DNA from: Eutypa lata
Taxonomy: Eukaryota > Ascomycota > Sordariomycetes > Xylariales > Diatrypaceae
NCBI GenBank assembly: GCA_022661535.1
Contig: JAKULF010000005.1
Coordinates: 3,968,001 to 4,032,000 of the forward strand
Direction of reading: 5' to 3'
DNA: 64,000 nucleotides
Shown: positions 46,080 to 58,333 of the stretch, one piece after another
How positions within the stretch are numbered: position 1 is the first letter of the stretch
How the letters are laid out: each line of letters begins with the position of its first letter
Position numbers and translations under genes: made by a program
Notes under the pieces: generated by a model
What the model was told of the DNA's origin: nothing
What the model saw: only the letters and a program-made list of their open reading frames with translations
The model's database searches: none

Positions 46080-47168
46080 CTGCCAATCTTGAATGGCGAG
46101 CGCGCGGGATTTGAGTCCCGCGCAGGCTCACCAGCCAAGAGCTTTCTGTTATGCTTCTAGAGGTCTTAGTAAAAAAAGGTTAACCATATGAATTGGTTAG
46201 TAGTGAATACTCACAGTTGCAATCAGCTACAGCAATCGTAAGGTGAGTCACCTTCTAAAGTACTATGAACAAGGAAAAGAAGGTAGGAAGTTCGTAACGG
46301 GGGAGGACCAGCTCTTTATTGACTGACTACATCAACCAGGCTGCGTGTCTGATCGCTTTCATTGGCGCATCCAGTGCCGAATGGGCCTATTTTCTTGAGC
46401 CAATGGATGGGACTAGGTAACAGAGGGCCGGTTTTCAAGGCCAATTAGAAAGATTACAACGCTTTTTTCGCCCATACCAAGGCTTCATTGCCCCCTGTTA
46501 CTCGAATGGGCGAAATTTTATCACCACAAGAAGTAGACGAGAGCGACAATGGTCAAGGCTGAATCATGGCGGGCCAATTTAGATATCCTAGTACCTAGAA
46601 ATGGGGTAACACGACATTGAGGGCCGTTTATATCCTCCCATATATTAATTCCCAACTTTACCGAGCTGATCGCTTGGTGGCGTAAACGGTACCTACCAAC
46701 CGACTGAAGATATGGGCTAATTTCGAAAACCACCTTCATGACTTCTCCATAGGCCAAGTACTACACTTTGGAAGGTATGTAGCCCCAGTGAAATATTTAC
46801 GGTGTGCGGAGTAAGTCGTCTTGTTTGGAGACATACTCCATGGGCCAAATTTAACATCCAAACCATGCGATTTTTGTAAAGGGCCAATTTCAAGATCGAA
46901 CAGATAGGAAGACTTTCTATCTACATCTAACTCCAGGCATCTAGTTTATGGTGCCTTGGCTAACTTTCATGAAGAATCGCTACCATGGAAAATCTTATAT
47001 AAAGCGTCTAGGAAGATGGAATGGTGGAAGGAATTAACTACGACAGTATGCTTCACTGAAACCCCTTGTCATATCTCTATTGCTATTCTCCAAACGGCGA
47101 AGGTTGCTTCATCGTGCCAATCGACAAACTCCACGTCTTTGACTATAAGAATATTCCCCATCATAACA
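46080..47168. other. Intergenic region
   Basis: This should contain the 5' end and promoter of the zinc-finger gene. A GC-rich perfect hairpin lies at 46102-46123. I find no further gene. Confidence 0.45.
46102..46123. repeat. Perfect 8-bp GC-rich hairpin
   Basis: GCGCGGGA and TCCCGCGC pair perfectly around a 6-nt loop, in otherwise AT-richer DNA, immediately upstream of the supported part of the zinc-finger gene. It resembles a tRNA T-arm, but loop and stem register do not fit a tRNA. Confidence 0.7.
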
Positions 47169-47423
47169 ATGGACAACAACAAGAGCAACACCAACAAAAA
47201 TAGAAGCAACCTCCAGGCTGTTTTTCGACCTTTGACCGGAGCACGCGAGCCATCAAGTTCTTACTCGCAACGAGCTATGAGCCCGCTCGATCGGTGGCTG
47301 AATCAAGCCCCAAACGAAAATCCCTGGAATAATGTCGGGGCTGTCAGTCGAGATTTCGCGGGAAACATGTCGAAGAGCAGTCAGAGTCGCAGTGAAGGCA
47401 CCGTGTGGGGGGTCAGCGAGTAG
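47169..47423 (+). CDS. Possible small protein, 84 aa
   Basis: An open frame starts MDNNKSNTNKNRSN. It is rich in Asn and Ser, with a more ordered centre (LDRWLNQAPNENPWNNVG). It is preceded in frame by open sequence from 46956 without clear coding character. It has no domain, signal peptide or family match that I recognise. It may be a short gene or chance, and is listed because the composition differs from surrounding non-coding frames. Confidence 0.25.
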   Translation: MDNNKSNTNKNRSNLQAVFRPLTGAREPSSSYSQRAMSPLDRWLNQAPNENPWNNVGAVSRDFAGNMSKSSQSRSEGTVWGVSE

Positions 47424-48000
47424 GGTGTCATCGAAGCCCCGAAAACAGTGAGCTCTCAGGCAAATGAACTCAATGGATGTTATGGGAGTGCAAACCTACT
47501 ATGGGATGAGAAGGAACATGGGAAATTGTTTCAAAGAATAGTTAGAAGGATATATTTTACGCGAACTTGCCCCCCCTTTTCGACTACTTCCTATCTTTGC
47601 CCAATGTGCCGCATGAAACCTGTAATTCTTTGAAAATCACCCCACGACGCCTCGCCTATTTGCATGCATGAGGTTTCCAATATGAATGTAACTGTATTGT
47701 AAGCCAGCCTAGCATATTATTATAGCTGAAGAACACTGGCGGGAAGAAAATGACTTGGCTATCATTACTCTGAACTAGTACCAGTGATGTAAGCAGCTGA
47801 ACTAGCCACCTTATTAAGACCCTTTTGATTTATGTATTAATTCCTAGATAATAGAGACAGACATCATTCCTTATTTTTGGGCGCCTTGTATCTCCCACCT
47901 TCACCTAGTACGAACGAACTACACAAACCAAGAAACCCCTTAACAACAAACTCCCAATTAAACCACCCCAAAGGTCTGCTTACCTACCTATCTTAACAAT
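47424..48000. other. Intergenic region
   Basis: AT-rich spacer before the 3' end of the hydrolase-WSC gene. I see nothing in it. Confidence 0.55.
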
Positions 48001-49742
48001 CTATGTCACTAAATCCACACTAGCTAGTACAGTAAGCCGCGAAGGCCCCCCGCAAGTCTGGTTTGCATCACCCGGGCACACCAAGGAACAGGACGTGCTG
48101 ACGACATTGACGGCCTGACTTCCCAGCACGTCGCCGCAGTAGCACTTGCTGCCGTTCAGGCCGGCGATGGTGAAGTTGGCCGCGGCGCAGGTCTCGGCGC
48201 AGTACTCGCGCGACAGCAGGTCGCCCTTGTAGAGCGGCGCGTCCGGGAACGTCGGCTCCGTCTGCGCCTCGTCGACGTCCGTCCAGCACCCGCGCCACGC
48301 CATGCCGCCCGCGTACGCCGTCGTGTCGACCTCGACGAGCGGCTCGCCGGCGTGCGCTGGGTCCGGGAAAGGATCGTCGCCCGCCTATTTTATTGTGTGG
48401 TTGAGTTAACGAGGGAACTAGATCACTATCTATCTAGGACCAACAGAAAACAAAAGTGGGGAAAGAGAAAAGGGGTTTGTTCGGGATGGATGCTTACCTG
48501 AATTCTTGGGTACCCGAAGTCATGCGAGCGCGACTTGTCGCCGGACCAATTGTCAAGGAAGAGCCGAGTACGACCGGCCTCGGACTGGAACATGGTCTCG
48601 GAGCTGTGTCCGGAGACAACGATATCGAGAGTGTGGCAACCGGGCCCGGACGGGTCACGGCATGTAGCAGGAAAACGCTTGAAGGATTCGAAGAAGCGCT
48701 CGCTGCGGTCCTTCCCCGTCGTGTAGACGGCGCAGTCGTAGATATCCTTGAAGTCACCGCGGTCGCGGGTGGCGCGGCCGTACGCGATGGACTTGGCGTC
48801 GTAGTTGGCGAGGACGGCGTCGCGCCCCGCCGCCACGAGCTCCGTGTTGTACAGCATCTCGCCGGAGTGCTCGGTGTCGTAGGGCAGGTAGTTGGATAGC
48901 CCTTCGCGCCAGTTGTCCCAGGTCTCGGTACAGTTGCCCGTAGACAGGGGCCGGTCGTCGGCGAACCACAGCATGCTGTTCGGGTTGCCGACGTAGTACG
49001 TCACGGGGGTGTCGGGGAACCCGAGCTGAGCCGGGGTCTTGCCTACGGCGGCATACCGCTGCACGAGCATTGCGCCCATTGAGTGCCCCGCGACGACCAC
49101 CTGCTCCAGGTTCGGGAACCGCGTCTTGTCCGCGTACCACTGGATGATCTGGTCCAGGGCGTCGTACGACGAGACCACGTTCGCGCCGATCGGGTAGCGG
49201 TTGTTGGCGCCACCAACCCAGCGGTCGAAGTACCAGACGAGGGCGCGGGAGGCAACGGCCGGGTCCGTGGGGTCCGGGTAGCCGACGCCGACGTCGTACT
49301 CCATGGGGAAGTAGGGGGATATGACGACGACGGAGTCCGGGCTGATGGCCGGATCGTCGACCAAGGAGAGCGCTACCATCATCTGGTTATGATAGTCGTT
49401 GGGGTCGCGACGGGCGCCATGCGAGACGATGATGAGGCGTCGGACGGCATCGTTAGGCGGGCGCTGACCAGTGCTGTTGAGCGAGGAGAACGTTAGCAGG
49501 CTGAGATCCGCGTCCGGGTCGTCGTCGCACAGGTGCTGGCCTGTCGGGTCCCGGATTTTGAACCACGCCCTCTCGGACAGGGAGTTCAGTAGCTCCAGGC
49601 TGTTATTGAACGGCGTCCCGAGGTACTGGCCGGGGACTACCTCGGTACAGTTTCCAGCGGCCGCGGGTGCCGCGGTGGCTAGAGCAAGGAAGTCCGCGCA
49701 CACGGCGGCCGCGGCGACGGCCCAACGTGAGGCGCGCAACAT
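48001..49742 (-). CDS. Secreted alpha/beta-hydrolase with C-terminal WSC domain
   Basis: The two-exon model, in transcript order, is 49742-48498 and 48384-48001, encoding 542 aa. The start at 49742 is chosen over 49811 because it places a signal peptide (LRASRWAVAAAAVCADFLAL) at the N-terminus. Residues about 30-415 form an alpha/beta-hydrolase-like domain. RRLIIVSHGARRDPNDYHNQ has an oxyanion-type SHG segment, VVVAGHSMGAMLVQRYAAVG carries the nucleophile-elbow G-H-S-M-G, and a SGHSS segment near residue 385 could supply the catalytic His. The second exon encodes a Cys-rich WSC domain (about 445-542): WRGCWTDV, YCAETCAAANFTIAGLNGSK, CYCGDVLG, CSLVCPGDANQTCGGPSRL. WSC domains bind glycans, suggesting an esterase- or lipase-like enzyme held at a polysaccharide. 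The substrate is unknown. There is no transmembrane helix after the WSC domain. Confidence 0.85.
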
Positions 49743-52700
49743 GGTGTCTAGGGTCCGATCGGGAATGAGAAGACGGATGTGCTCCGGAATGAGAAGATCA
49801 AGCGAAGGCATGAATTTACGAGCCCGCTACAACGGACATCAGGAAAACATATGTTTGTTGGCGACCCGCAACCTATATACAGGTGAAGGAATAAAGGAGC
49901 TCAGTAGTGCGTGAGCCTGCATCGTGTAATGTATGCAGGTACGGAGACTGGAAATCTCACTGGGTGGCCGATTCGCTAACGTTAGGCCTCGTTGGACGCC
50001 GGCTCATGGAAAGCCACACATGGCTAGCCTATGAGCACGAGGAACCTGCACTGCGTCTCTGCTGCTGCCCTTTTCTTTCCCCCCCCTTTTTTGGTTGGAT
50101 AAATCTGCGAGGAAATCGCGGGAGTCACACGACGTGACTTTTTGGGCGTCGAAAACCCCCCCATCAGGGTAAATTAGGGTCACAGTGATTGGCGAATAAG
50201 GAGGTAAGGTAATCAAGTCTGGCCAGCGCTTGTCTGCTTGCTTACTTATATTCAGCCACTTTCTTACAGTAGTATCCCTGTCATGAGTGGTTGCGGTGAC
50301 TATAAGTCTAACATACATGCATATTACGGTCTTGCATATTATAGTAGTCTATACGTGGTAAGTATAGCAGGAAGACAGGTCTAGACTGAACGTTTCCAAG
50401 CTCCATCCGTGAGCCACCTAACTAGCAGAAACTCCGTGCGCCACTGGAAAAAATAATAAGCTCAACAAAAGGAGAATAGATCTACAAAGGAGAGCGGATA
50501 TATATATAATATATATATCATATCTCGTTGTTTTATAGGGCTGTCTTCTATTTATTATACCAAGGCAATGGCTCGGCCCGTCGGCACGCAACGATCCCCA
50601 TGTTGTCTTTCTATTGGGTACGTGAATTCAGCCCACGGCGGGCCAAGACGGCACAAGAGATTTTCGATGGCAGTCAAGATGGTAACAAATTAATTGACGA
50701 TTAAGCGAATGGGACAATTTGGAGTAGAAACGTTACCGGTACCGACGTTGGCGCTGTCACTGTAGCATCGAATCCTTCCTACCAGCAGATTTTTGGGTGA
50801 CTAACGAATGCGTGACCAATAAGCTGATGGTTTGGAATAAAGGATCACTGTGGCTGACGCGCTGCATCGATATGCAATGCTGTCTGGCTGGTAGCGCGCT
50901 GCCTAAGAAACCCCAGACATTCTGTATGCAATTTGCTTTTTATGCCGAGGACTATGCGATACCGAGACGTAGCTTGCTGCTTCCCAAATTTGGAAGCATT
51001 GCAGCCTTCCAATGTCTACCGCACTTGCTAATGATTTGTCCTGGTATTGTTCAGCCCGATATTTGATGATCCTCACCAGCGTCCCGGTATCGTATTCTCC
51101 ACGATCGGGCTCATGGCGGACAGGGGGTGGCGTACGTTTGCCGATTTTGGTGGGCTTCCCACGCCGCCACCACGTCGAACTCGATCCTCCCATTCTGTAG
51201 AAGGGGAATTCAGATATGAGAGTATAAAAAGGGAATCGTAAGTCCTGCCACACCCTCCGAGAAGGCCCGGGCCGGAGTGGTGCCCCGAGAAGCTCCGGTT
51301 ACCCTTCCGACAAGACCCGCATATGGCTCCGGAAAGACCCGTTCATAATTCTGCTTTATAACCTGTGTCTCCCCGTAAACAGGTCTTGACGTTAAAAGTA
51401 AGGCTGGACCTACTCAATAGTCCGAGAAGTTCCGCCGACTACTATGGTTGCGTTTTACCCTGCTGAGTTACTCCCCTTTATTGGTTACTTGCAAGTGCAG
51501 CACGAAGATGCTTTACCTATGAAGGTCATTGCTGACTGCCGTCATAGCTAGACGGGATACTCGAACTAGGATCATCTTGGGAGGTTGGCGGAAAAGATCC
51601 GGATAGACGAAAGCAATGTTGGTAGGGATGATCTCTTGCCCTACGTATTGGCTCAGTTGGAAGGGAAAAACTCGGAAGGGCATAAGAAGAGTCGATGTCA
51701 CATCAATATGCGATATGATAGAATCTATAGCTAAGTTCGTCACTGGAGCCTCATTACATAGTTATCGTAAAACTATAATATCTTGGAAATAAAACACCAG
51801 GGCTCCTACCCCATTGTGGCTGAGTCGCTAGACAAAGATATAACGAAGACCAAGTCCCTCTTACGAGGCTGAACCCCTATCCATTGTTTGTACACAGGCT
51901 TCTTTTCCTGGGCTTTGGTGCCGAGCACGAATCTACGAAAATCCTCGTAATTCAACGAGGAAATCGACTCGGGAAGAGTAAGAGCTTTTCAGGAATCCCT
52001 AGGCGAGGTTTTCGTTTGGTCTGTAAGCTAATGGTTTATCCCTCGACTAGACCCATCGATTTTCCCCAGGCAGCAGCCTTAGAGCCAGGGAAATTATCAC
52101 TATGTTCTACCCGCGGCACAAACTGCAGAATAGAAAAGCCGCCCCAATCGTCGCTATTATCCAGGATGGCTGCTGTACTATGCCCATCCATACAACTAAG
52201 GGGACGCCGCGATCGCTCGGCCTCATTTGCCAATCGGGTCCGTATAATACCAAGCTAGGGCGAGCAAGAGCTAAAACATCTTGGTGGAGGACGAATTGTT
52301 TCTCGAAAAGAAAGAAAAATGAAGCGAGCATGGCAAGATGAGACGTTTAAACCTATGGTTAGCCTCGAGCCTACTAGGATGGAGGGTTGAACGACGGGCG
52401 AACCAACGAGGAACACGGCTACGACGATCCGGCTCGGTGAGGCCCGGTCAAGGCAAGCTAAACCACACCCCCTTTTCGCGTGCCTGCAGATACCGGGTAG
52501 ACTTGTCTTCTCTAGCTAGTTACATTCTCGCCGAATCTGGGTACTACCTAGGTAGCACAAAACATATAGACTTGGACAACAACAACTAAATATCTCATAT
52601 TCAGATCTCAGTGGTTGTCCGCAGCTGAACATCTCGTTCTTATCTTGCGATCAGGGCGCTTATTAAGTCTCACGATGATACATGTGCTTCCCCTACCCCT

Positions 52701-55312
52701 TATTGAGCAACCGAACGATCGGGATCTTCGACACCCGAAGAACACAGAGCGATCGATGGGAGATATCGTGTGATAACTGAGAGGAAGGAGAGTTTAGAGA
52801 ATAGCTGGCACCTAGGGAGCTAACAAGCTGTCGATCGGGAACTTGCAGATCTGGGGTCATTTGATAACTAGCTGGTAGGGGTGGACAGTTACACCGCACG
52901 CCGTGGCTCGGGGATCGACCTTTCACAGGCCTGTCTTACACCGGCCGGGAGCAGGCCGTTGCAGTTTACCTGGGTATCCGATTTGGTCGCGTCCTAGCGG
53001 ATGCGTGCGCCGAGCAACGTCGTACGGCGAGGCTCACAACCTAAGGCTGACTGACTGATAACGGGTATATGCTTCCTACCCGGGTCGATAGGAGTCCTCC
53101 TCCTCGAATTAGGGGATATAGCGATAAACGCGGTATTGTGTCGAATAATTCGATTAGCTGCTATGGGCGCTTCGCCAGCACTTTGCGACCGGCATACGAA
53201 AAAGGGTCGCATGAATGCTGAAACCGTCTAGGGTTCGGTAGAGGAGAGGAGGAGGCCGCCAATAGGCGACAAGACAAAGCCTCATCGTTCCCTTTTTTTC
53301 CGTCGTAGGTAATCTCCCTGTTCCCGGGCGACGGCGAACGAATAACGGTTTGGATCTTCAACAAGTAGCTTACCTAGAATTAGATGAAACATACTGCAGT
53401 CCAAAAAAAAAGAATAATAATCAATGTCTTAAGACTAAAAATGCTGTGATCAGCGCGACAATGATGCCCAACCGCCGCCCCCAATTGAGTGAGGGACGGG
53501 GCGAACCGGTTCCATCCGCCCGGGTTCTATAGTGGAGGAGTTCGTGTTAGCTAAAATGACTTACCGATGCGGCTCTGCTCTGGACATCTTACAGGCCTCA
53601 CCGGATGAATATTACGTCGGGGCGCATAATACACGCATGGGCACGCGTGTCTTGTGATCAATCTGACGGCTTGAGGGCTAAATACCGAGGCTTTTTTTCG
53701 CATCCGCAATGGGAGAGTAAGGGTGAGGCTGGCGGACTCGAAATGGCTTGCTGATGGATTTGTCTAGATGATGACGCCCGATGAGGTAGAGAGGGTACCG
53801 TAGAGCAGGAAGGCAGACCATGGGATACGAAGTTATTGGACGACGAACAGGAGGTATACTACGTCAACTAACTACAACTAAGTTGGCAACTTTGCTAAGC
53901 AACTTGCATGGGGATTGACTAAACTATTACGACGAGCCAACGATGTAAAGACCAAATAGCCGAACTTGTTATCAATGTAACCTAGCATGGAATCGAGTCT
54001 GAAAAGCGTAGTGGCTAGTCGTTCGACATCCGTTGCAACGATTTGAGGCTCAACCAGAGAAGGTATATTACGTATCAACATGCTGCACGATCCGTGTAGC
54101 CCTGGGTCTCGTCTATGCGAACCAAAAACGCCCGATCTAAGAGGTCTGTTTGAGTGAGCTGGCATGCACCTCGGGATGTTAGTGGTCGACTGAGCTGATC
54201 CGCACATATAGGACTGAGTAGGTGTGTGTGTATGCGCTGGCGATGGCGATAGCCTATATTGGTCGACCGAAAGGAATGTCGAGTATGTCCAAGATCCGAT
54301 CATGGCACTTGATCGCCTGAAGATATGATATGCCGGGTCCAAAATAGCAAGTTCTCGATATGCAGCTTGTATCAGACTTGCATACACTACGCCCGACTGT
54401 TAGGTTGAATCCGATTTCGAAAGGGTTGGGTGTATAACATCGAAACTACTGCAAGGCAATTTAGTGGTAGCCTGCTCTGCCTGCTGAATGATGGTTCGCG
54501 TCGACAGGGCGAAACGCAAGGTTGACATCGATATTATTTCTCCCCGCACTTTTCTATCAGCACTTGCTGGATTGTCCACTTGCACTGCCTAGAGCGAACA
54601 AGGCAACACACTTGTTACATGTAGTGTAACCCCCCCTATGAAAATGTGACGGCACCATACGAGAAGCCAAGCTTTTTTTGATTTGTTTAACTCCTTGATC
54701 TCCAGGGCGAGTTGTCTGTCTCACAGGATAGAATGGTCCGATAGGGATAATGGGGAGAGACGCGTAGGTATACAGGAAACTGCTGATATGTACGTAGAGA
54801 AGGGGGTGCTCGAAGAACAACAAACCTGAGAGAAGCTGACAGGATTCGTAAACATTATAGATGGTGGGTGGCGGTGATGCCCAGTCTGCCATCATGCTTC
54901 GTACTAAAGGAGATAGAAAAGGAGGAGCTGATTGGATATAGACGAAGAACCATGCTCGGCCTTCGTGATAAATATCGCGGTAGAGCTTACCTGCACTTTC
55001 GTGGCTTGAGATGAGTTTAGTTCTTTGGCCCTTAACCCCGCTCCTCGAAGAATACTTAATAGTCAAGCAATGCCAACCATACCATCCAAGGAAGTAGTGT
55101 AAAGCTGCCTTGCCTCACTTTAGGGAGATCTTATCATCAGCTAGCAACTTATAGCTATATCCTTATGATTAATACTTCTCATATTCTCACTTGCCTCTCA
55201 GGGTCATCCCTAGACTTCGAACGCCCGAGCTAAAGGCGTAGCCAAGATCACTACCTAGTCACAACCTTAGATACTTGATCTCACATAATCTGTTCTCTAA
55301 GACACCGCCATT
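49743..55312. other. 5.6-kb gene-poor region
   Basis: No ORF here has a recognisable domain or a convincing splice structure. The longest open stretches (53878-54387 and 54557-55066, minus strand) have mixed composition. A TATATATATAATATATATATC dyad lies near 50500, and an ACCTAGGT palindrome is at 52546. Parts (51240-51330 and 52400-53600) are more GC-rich and could be degraded genes or element remains. The right end should carry the promoter of the SR/Pro-rich gene. Confidence 0.45.
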
Positions 55313-56712
55313 ATGGCAGATTCATCCTTCATCCAGCTCAACGGGCCAAACAGGAATCCTGGTCCTGGTGGCCCACCCCCGCCTCCTGGCCATAGTAACC
55401 CGCGTGCTGGACCACAGCAATTCCCAACCCACCAGCAGCAGCACATGGCTATGCCGCGAGGGCCGCCGATGTTTCCCAGGGATCAACTACCACCAGACCT
55501 CCGTCTGGGTCGGACGGTCGAAGTCACAGATGTATCAGAGGAGTTCCTGTCGGACACTGATATGAGGAACAAGCTGGCTGAGTACGTCGTCGCTGATTTA
55601 ACTAGAAAGGAAAGACAGCTAACCGTAAACGTTGAAGGTTTGCTGTATACCGCTTTGAGAAAATGCCGCAGCAGAGCCCGTATAACGAGGATGGGGAGCT
55701 GCAGCTACCCACTTGGGATAAGGCTGTCCGGACGCAGGTGACTGGCATGTCCCAAAGACAGATAGCTACGGAAATAAGACACCTGGACCAGAGATCCAAT
55801 TCTGTCCTCGAAAAGAAAAGCGCGCTAAGCACCACCCTCCAGCGCCAGATTGACAAAGCGCGAGACAACCTCGTAGCTCATGAGGGCCCCCAGGATCCTA
55901 TATATTACCAATGGGTCCTCGCCCAACTTGACCACCAGCTAAGAGAGATTCCACGGTCACTAGCAAACCGGGGCAAGATATATTCAAGCCATCGGTCGAA
56001 ATCCAATTCGGCCAAAAAGAGGGCTGTATACGCATCTTACGGCCACAAGAAGAAGCAATATGAGAGGATCTCGCTGACCGCCTATTTTAGGCGTGAGCCT
56101 AGGCCAAATGTTAACATCAAGGCGCTCTGGGACATCAAAAGGCTCCAGACCATGAACGGGAACCATCAACCCTGGCCACCTGTTCTTAACCAGATGCCAC
56201 ACCCAGGCGGGCCACCTGGACCAGTAGGACCACATCCAAGAGGACCACCAGGACCACCAGGACCTCCAGGACAACACGGAGGAGGACGTGGAGGGCCACC
56301 ACGAGGAGGCCCGCCTGTTCAAAATCAAAATAGGGGACCAGCACCACAACAGGGCGGTGGTGGGCGTCCCATGCCTAACAATCAACGTGATAAGAATGGG
56401 AACCGAAATAGGGGGAACCACCACGATTCCGATACTGAATCTAACTCTTCCTACTCATCAAGCGGCTCATCCAGGTCCAGGTCGTCGACCTCGGCGTCAT
56501 CCATGACATCAGGCAGCTATTCCTCGCCGAGCCACCGTAGACACAGGAACCGGAGCCGCGGAAGGAGCCCAAGCCGGCGACGAGAGAAGGGCAAGTACCA
56601 CGGGGCGAACAACGCCACCCGGCACCACACAAAGCGAGAAAAGCAGTACATCATGAGCGGGGGAGTCCCGCCATTCCAAGGATTACCACCGGGTCCAGGA
56701 TCGCCGCCAGGA

Positions 56713-56744
<32 letters not shown>

Positions 56745-57270
56745 ACCTGTCGGACCGGTTCCATCACCGGGCCATATCGCGAACGCGTATAATGCCGGCA
56801 GGCAAGACGAGAGGGACATCCGCCGCGAGGAAGACGCGTTCGAAGCCGCCGCTGCCGCCGCCGCCGCTCGGGCCCGACACGTCCGACCTCGGATCGTGCA
56901 GCACGGGGGCCGGCCGCCTCTCATGGCGCGCACGTTCAGCGTGGACCGCGACGACTTGCGGCACCGGAGGGAGTTCAACGACGACGACCTGCTGCCTCTG
57001 GACAGCCTGTCGCTGGACGACGGGTACGACACCGACCAGCGCCGCGAGAGCGCGCGCCGCCGCCGGGAGTACGAGCTCCGCAGGCAGAACGGATCCATCC
57101 TGAGCGAAGACGTGTTCGCGAGGGACCCGCCGTACCTTAGACGGGGGCGGGTGGGATCCGATTACGTGCGGTTGCATGAGGGCGGTCCCCATGTCATTGA
57201 GGTCTCGGACCACAGCCCTGCCGCTTCGTTTCGCGGGCTAGACAGGTCCTACATGAGGCGCTATCCCTAA
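55313..57270 (+). CDS. Pro/Gly-rich, SR-motif protein of unknown function
   Basis: The two-exon model (55313-55624 and 55672-57270) gives 636 aa. The join is inferred: the two open frames differ, and a 47-nt GTAAAC..CAG intron restores the frame in phase 0. Residues 1-50 are Pro/Gly/Gln-rich. Residues about 65-270 look folded and helical (LRLGRTVEVTDVSEEFLSDT, MSQRQIATEIRHLDQRSNSV, YYQWVLAQLDHQLREIP, SAKKRAVYASYGHKKKQYER). After that come GPPGPP collagen-like and RGG-like stretches, a Ser/Arg block (SSRSRSSTSASS, RNRSRGRSPSRRREKGK), a 12-proline run from CCG repeats, an Ala run and an Arg/Asp-rich C-terminus. The layout suggests an RNA-associated or condensate-forming nuclear protein, but no defined RNA-binding domain is visible. 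Confidence 0.7.
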
Positions 57271-58333
57271 TCTCTACTTTTTACTTTTTTTTTCTTTTGT
57301 ATGGGAAGCGCCATGTCATATTGTTGCATTAGTTCGAGGGTTAGTTTATGTGTAATTGTGTGTAATGGTGGTTATAGGAGGAGGAGCTGGGCTCATGATG
57401 ACAATTTGATACGATGAACAATACATGACTTGATGTTATTAAGTAGGAGTTGTAAAACTGGGATTGAGTATGGATAATGGAGCGTGGTTGCATGAAGATA
57501 TTCTTTCTTTATTTTATTTTGTATTTGATTCAAGCTGAATAAACTGATTCCTCCCCCGTCTCATATGCTGCGTAACAGGCATTGGTTAGAATATATCTCC
57601 TGGCGAATAACTAGATGTTACCTAATGGAAGATAACCCCTCATCTACTACGGAGTAGAATATACTTCACGAAGTTTTACAGGCGTAAGAATTGCAGGTTC
57701 GTTTCAACTCACGTAACTAAAAGACGTGGATAAGAAAATAGACCAACGATTCAAAAGTTAACTGGAGTTCAACGCGTAACTAATTGCCTCATCATGTATG
57801 CGTAGAAGCAAATCGAGTTAAGAGAATTCTTATACTTGCCAAGATAGGATAATTCTATGCGAGGAAGGTCATGCCGTGGTGATACATCCATCCTCCATCC
57901 TCCATCAAGACATGGCATGATAAACGGATGAGATGGGTACAATACCGCACTTGCTTGATGTCAGTCAGCCGCCACAAAGGCCGCCAGCTGGAGTGCCAAG
58001 TGCTTCGAGCCGAGCGGTTTCGTCCGTCTGGCCGGCGTTGAGCGATTTCCCAATTTATTTTCTAGCCTGGCAGCCAACCTTGAAAGTGGCCCGCCCTGAC
58101 GTTTTGGTGGGGGTTCACCACAGCTTGCGCACCGTGATGTGATGAGCTCAAGAAATGCCCCGCCATTGATGTCGTTGAGATCTTTTAACTAACTTACAAT
58201 AAGTTTTACTACTCCTACACACACATACAACAACATTATATTACATTTTACCTACGAACTTTAGACTTCCATTCTACTCTACTACAGTATATAGTTTTTC
58301 GCCCCGTGATTCTTCTATCTTCAATCTCTCAAG
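57271..58333. other. Intergenic region upstream of triosephosphate isomerase
   Basis: This is a 1-kb AT-rich spacer. Just before the gene is a T/C- and CACACA-rich leader typical of strongly expressed fungal genes. I see no other gene. Confidence 0.55.

Noticed and set aside
46095..46135. Possible tRNA 3' half (T-arm-like hairpin with nearby CCA)
   Set aside because: The stem register and 6-nt loop do not match a T-arm (no TTCRANN loop in place), no acceptor or anticodon partner lies upstream on either strand, and nuclear tRNA genes do not encode CCA.
48068..48298. Cys-poor alternative frame over the WSC exon
   Set aside because: It is a shifted-frame shadow; the frame with the conserved WSC cysteines joins the hydrolase exon in phase.
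53878..55066. Two 169-codon minus-strand ORFs
   Set aside because: Their composition is uneven, no domain or zinc-cluster pattern holds up, and they cannot be joined by convincing introns into one protein.
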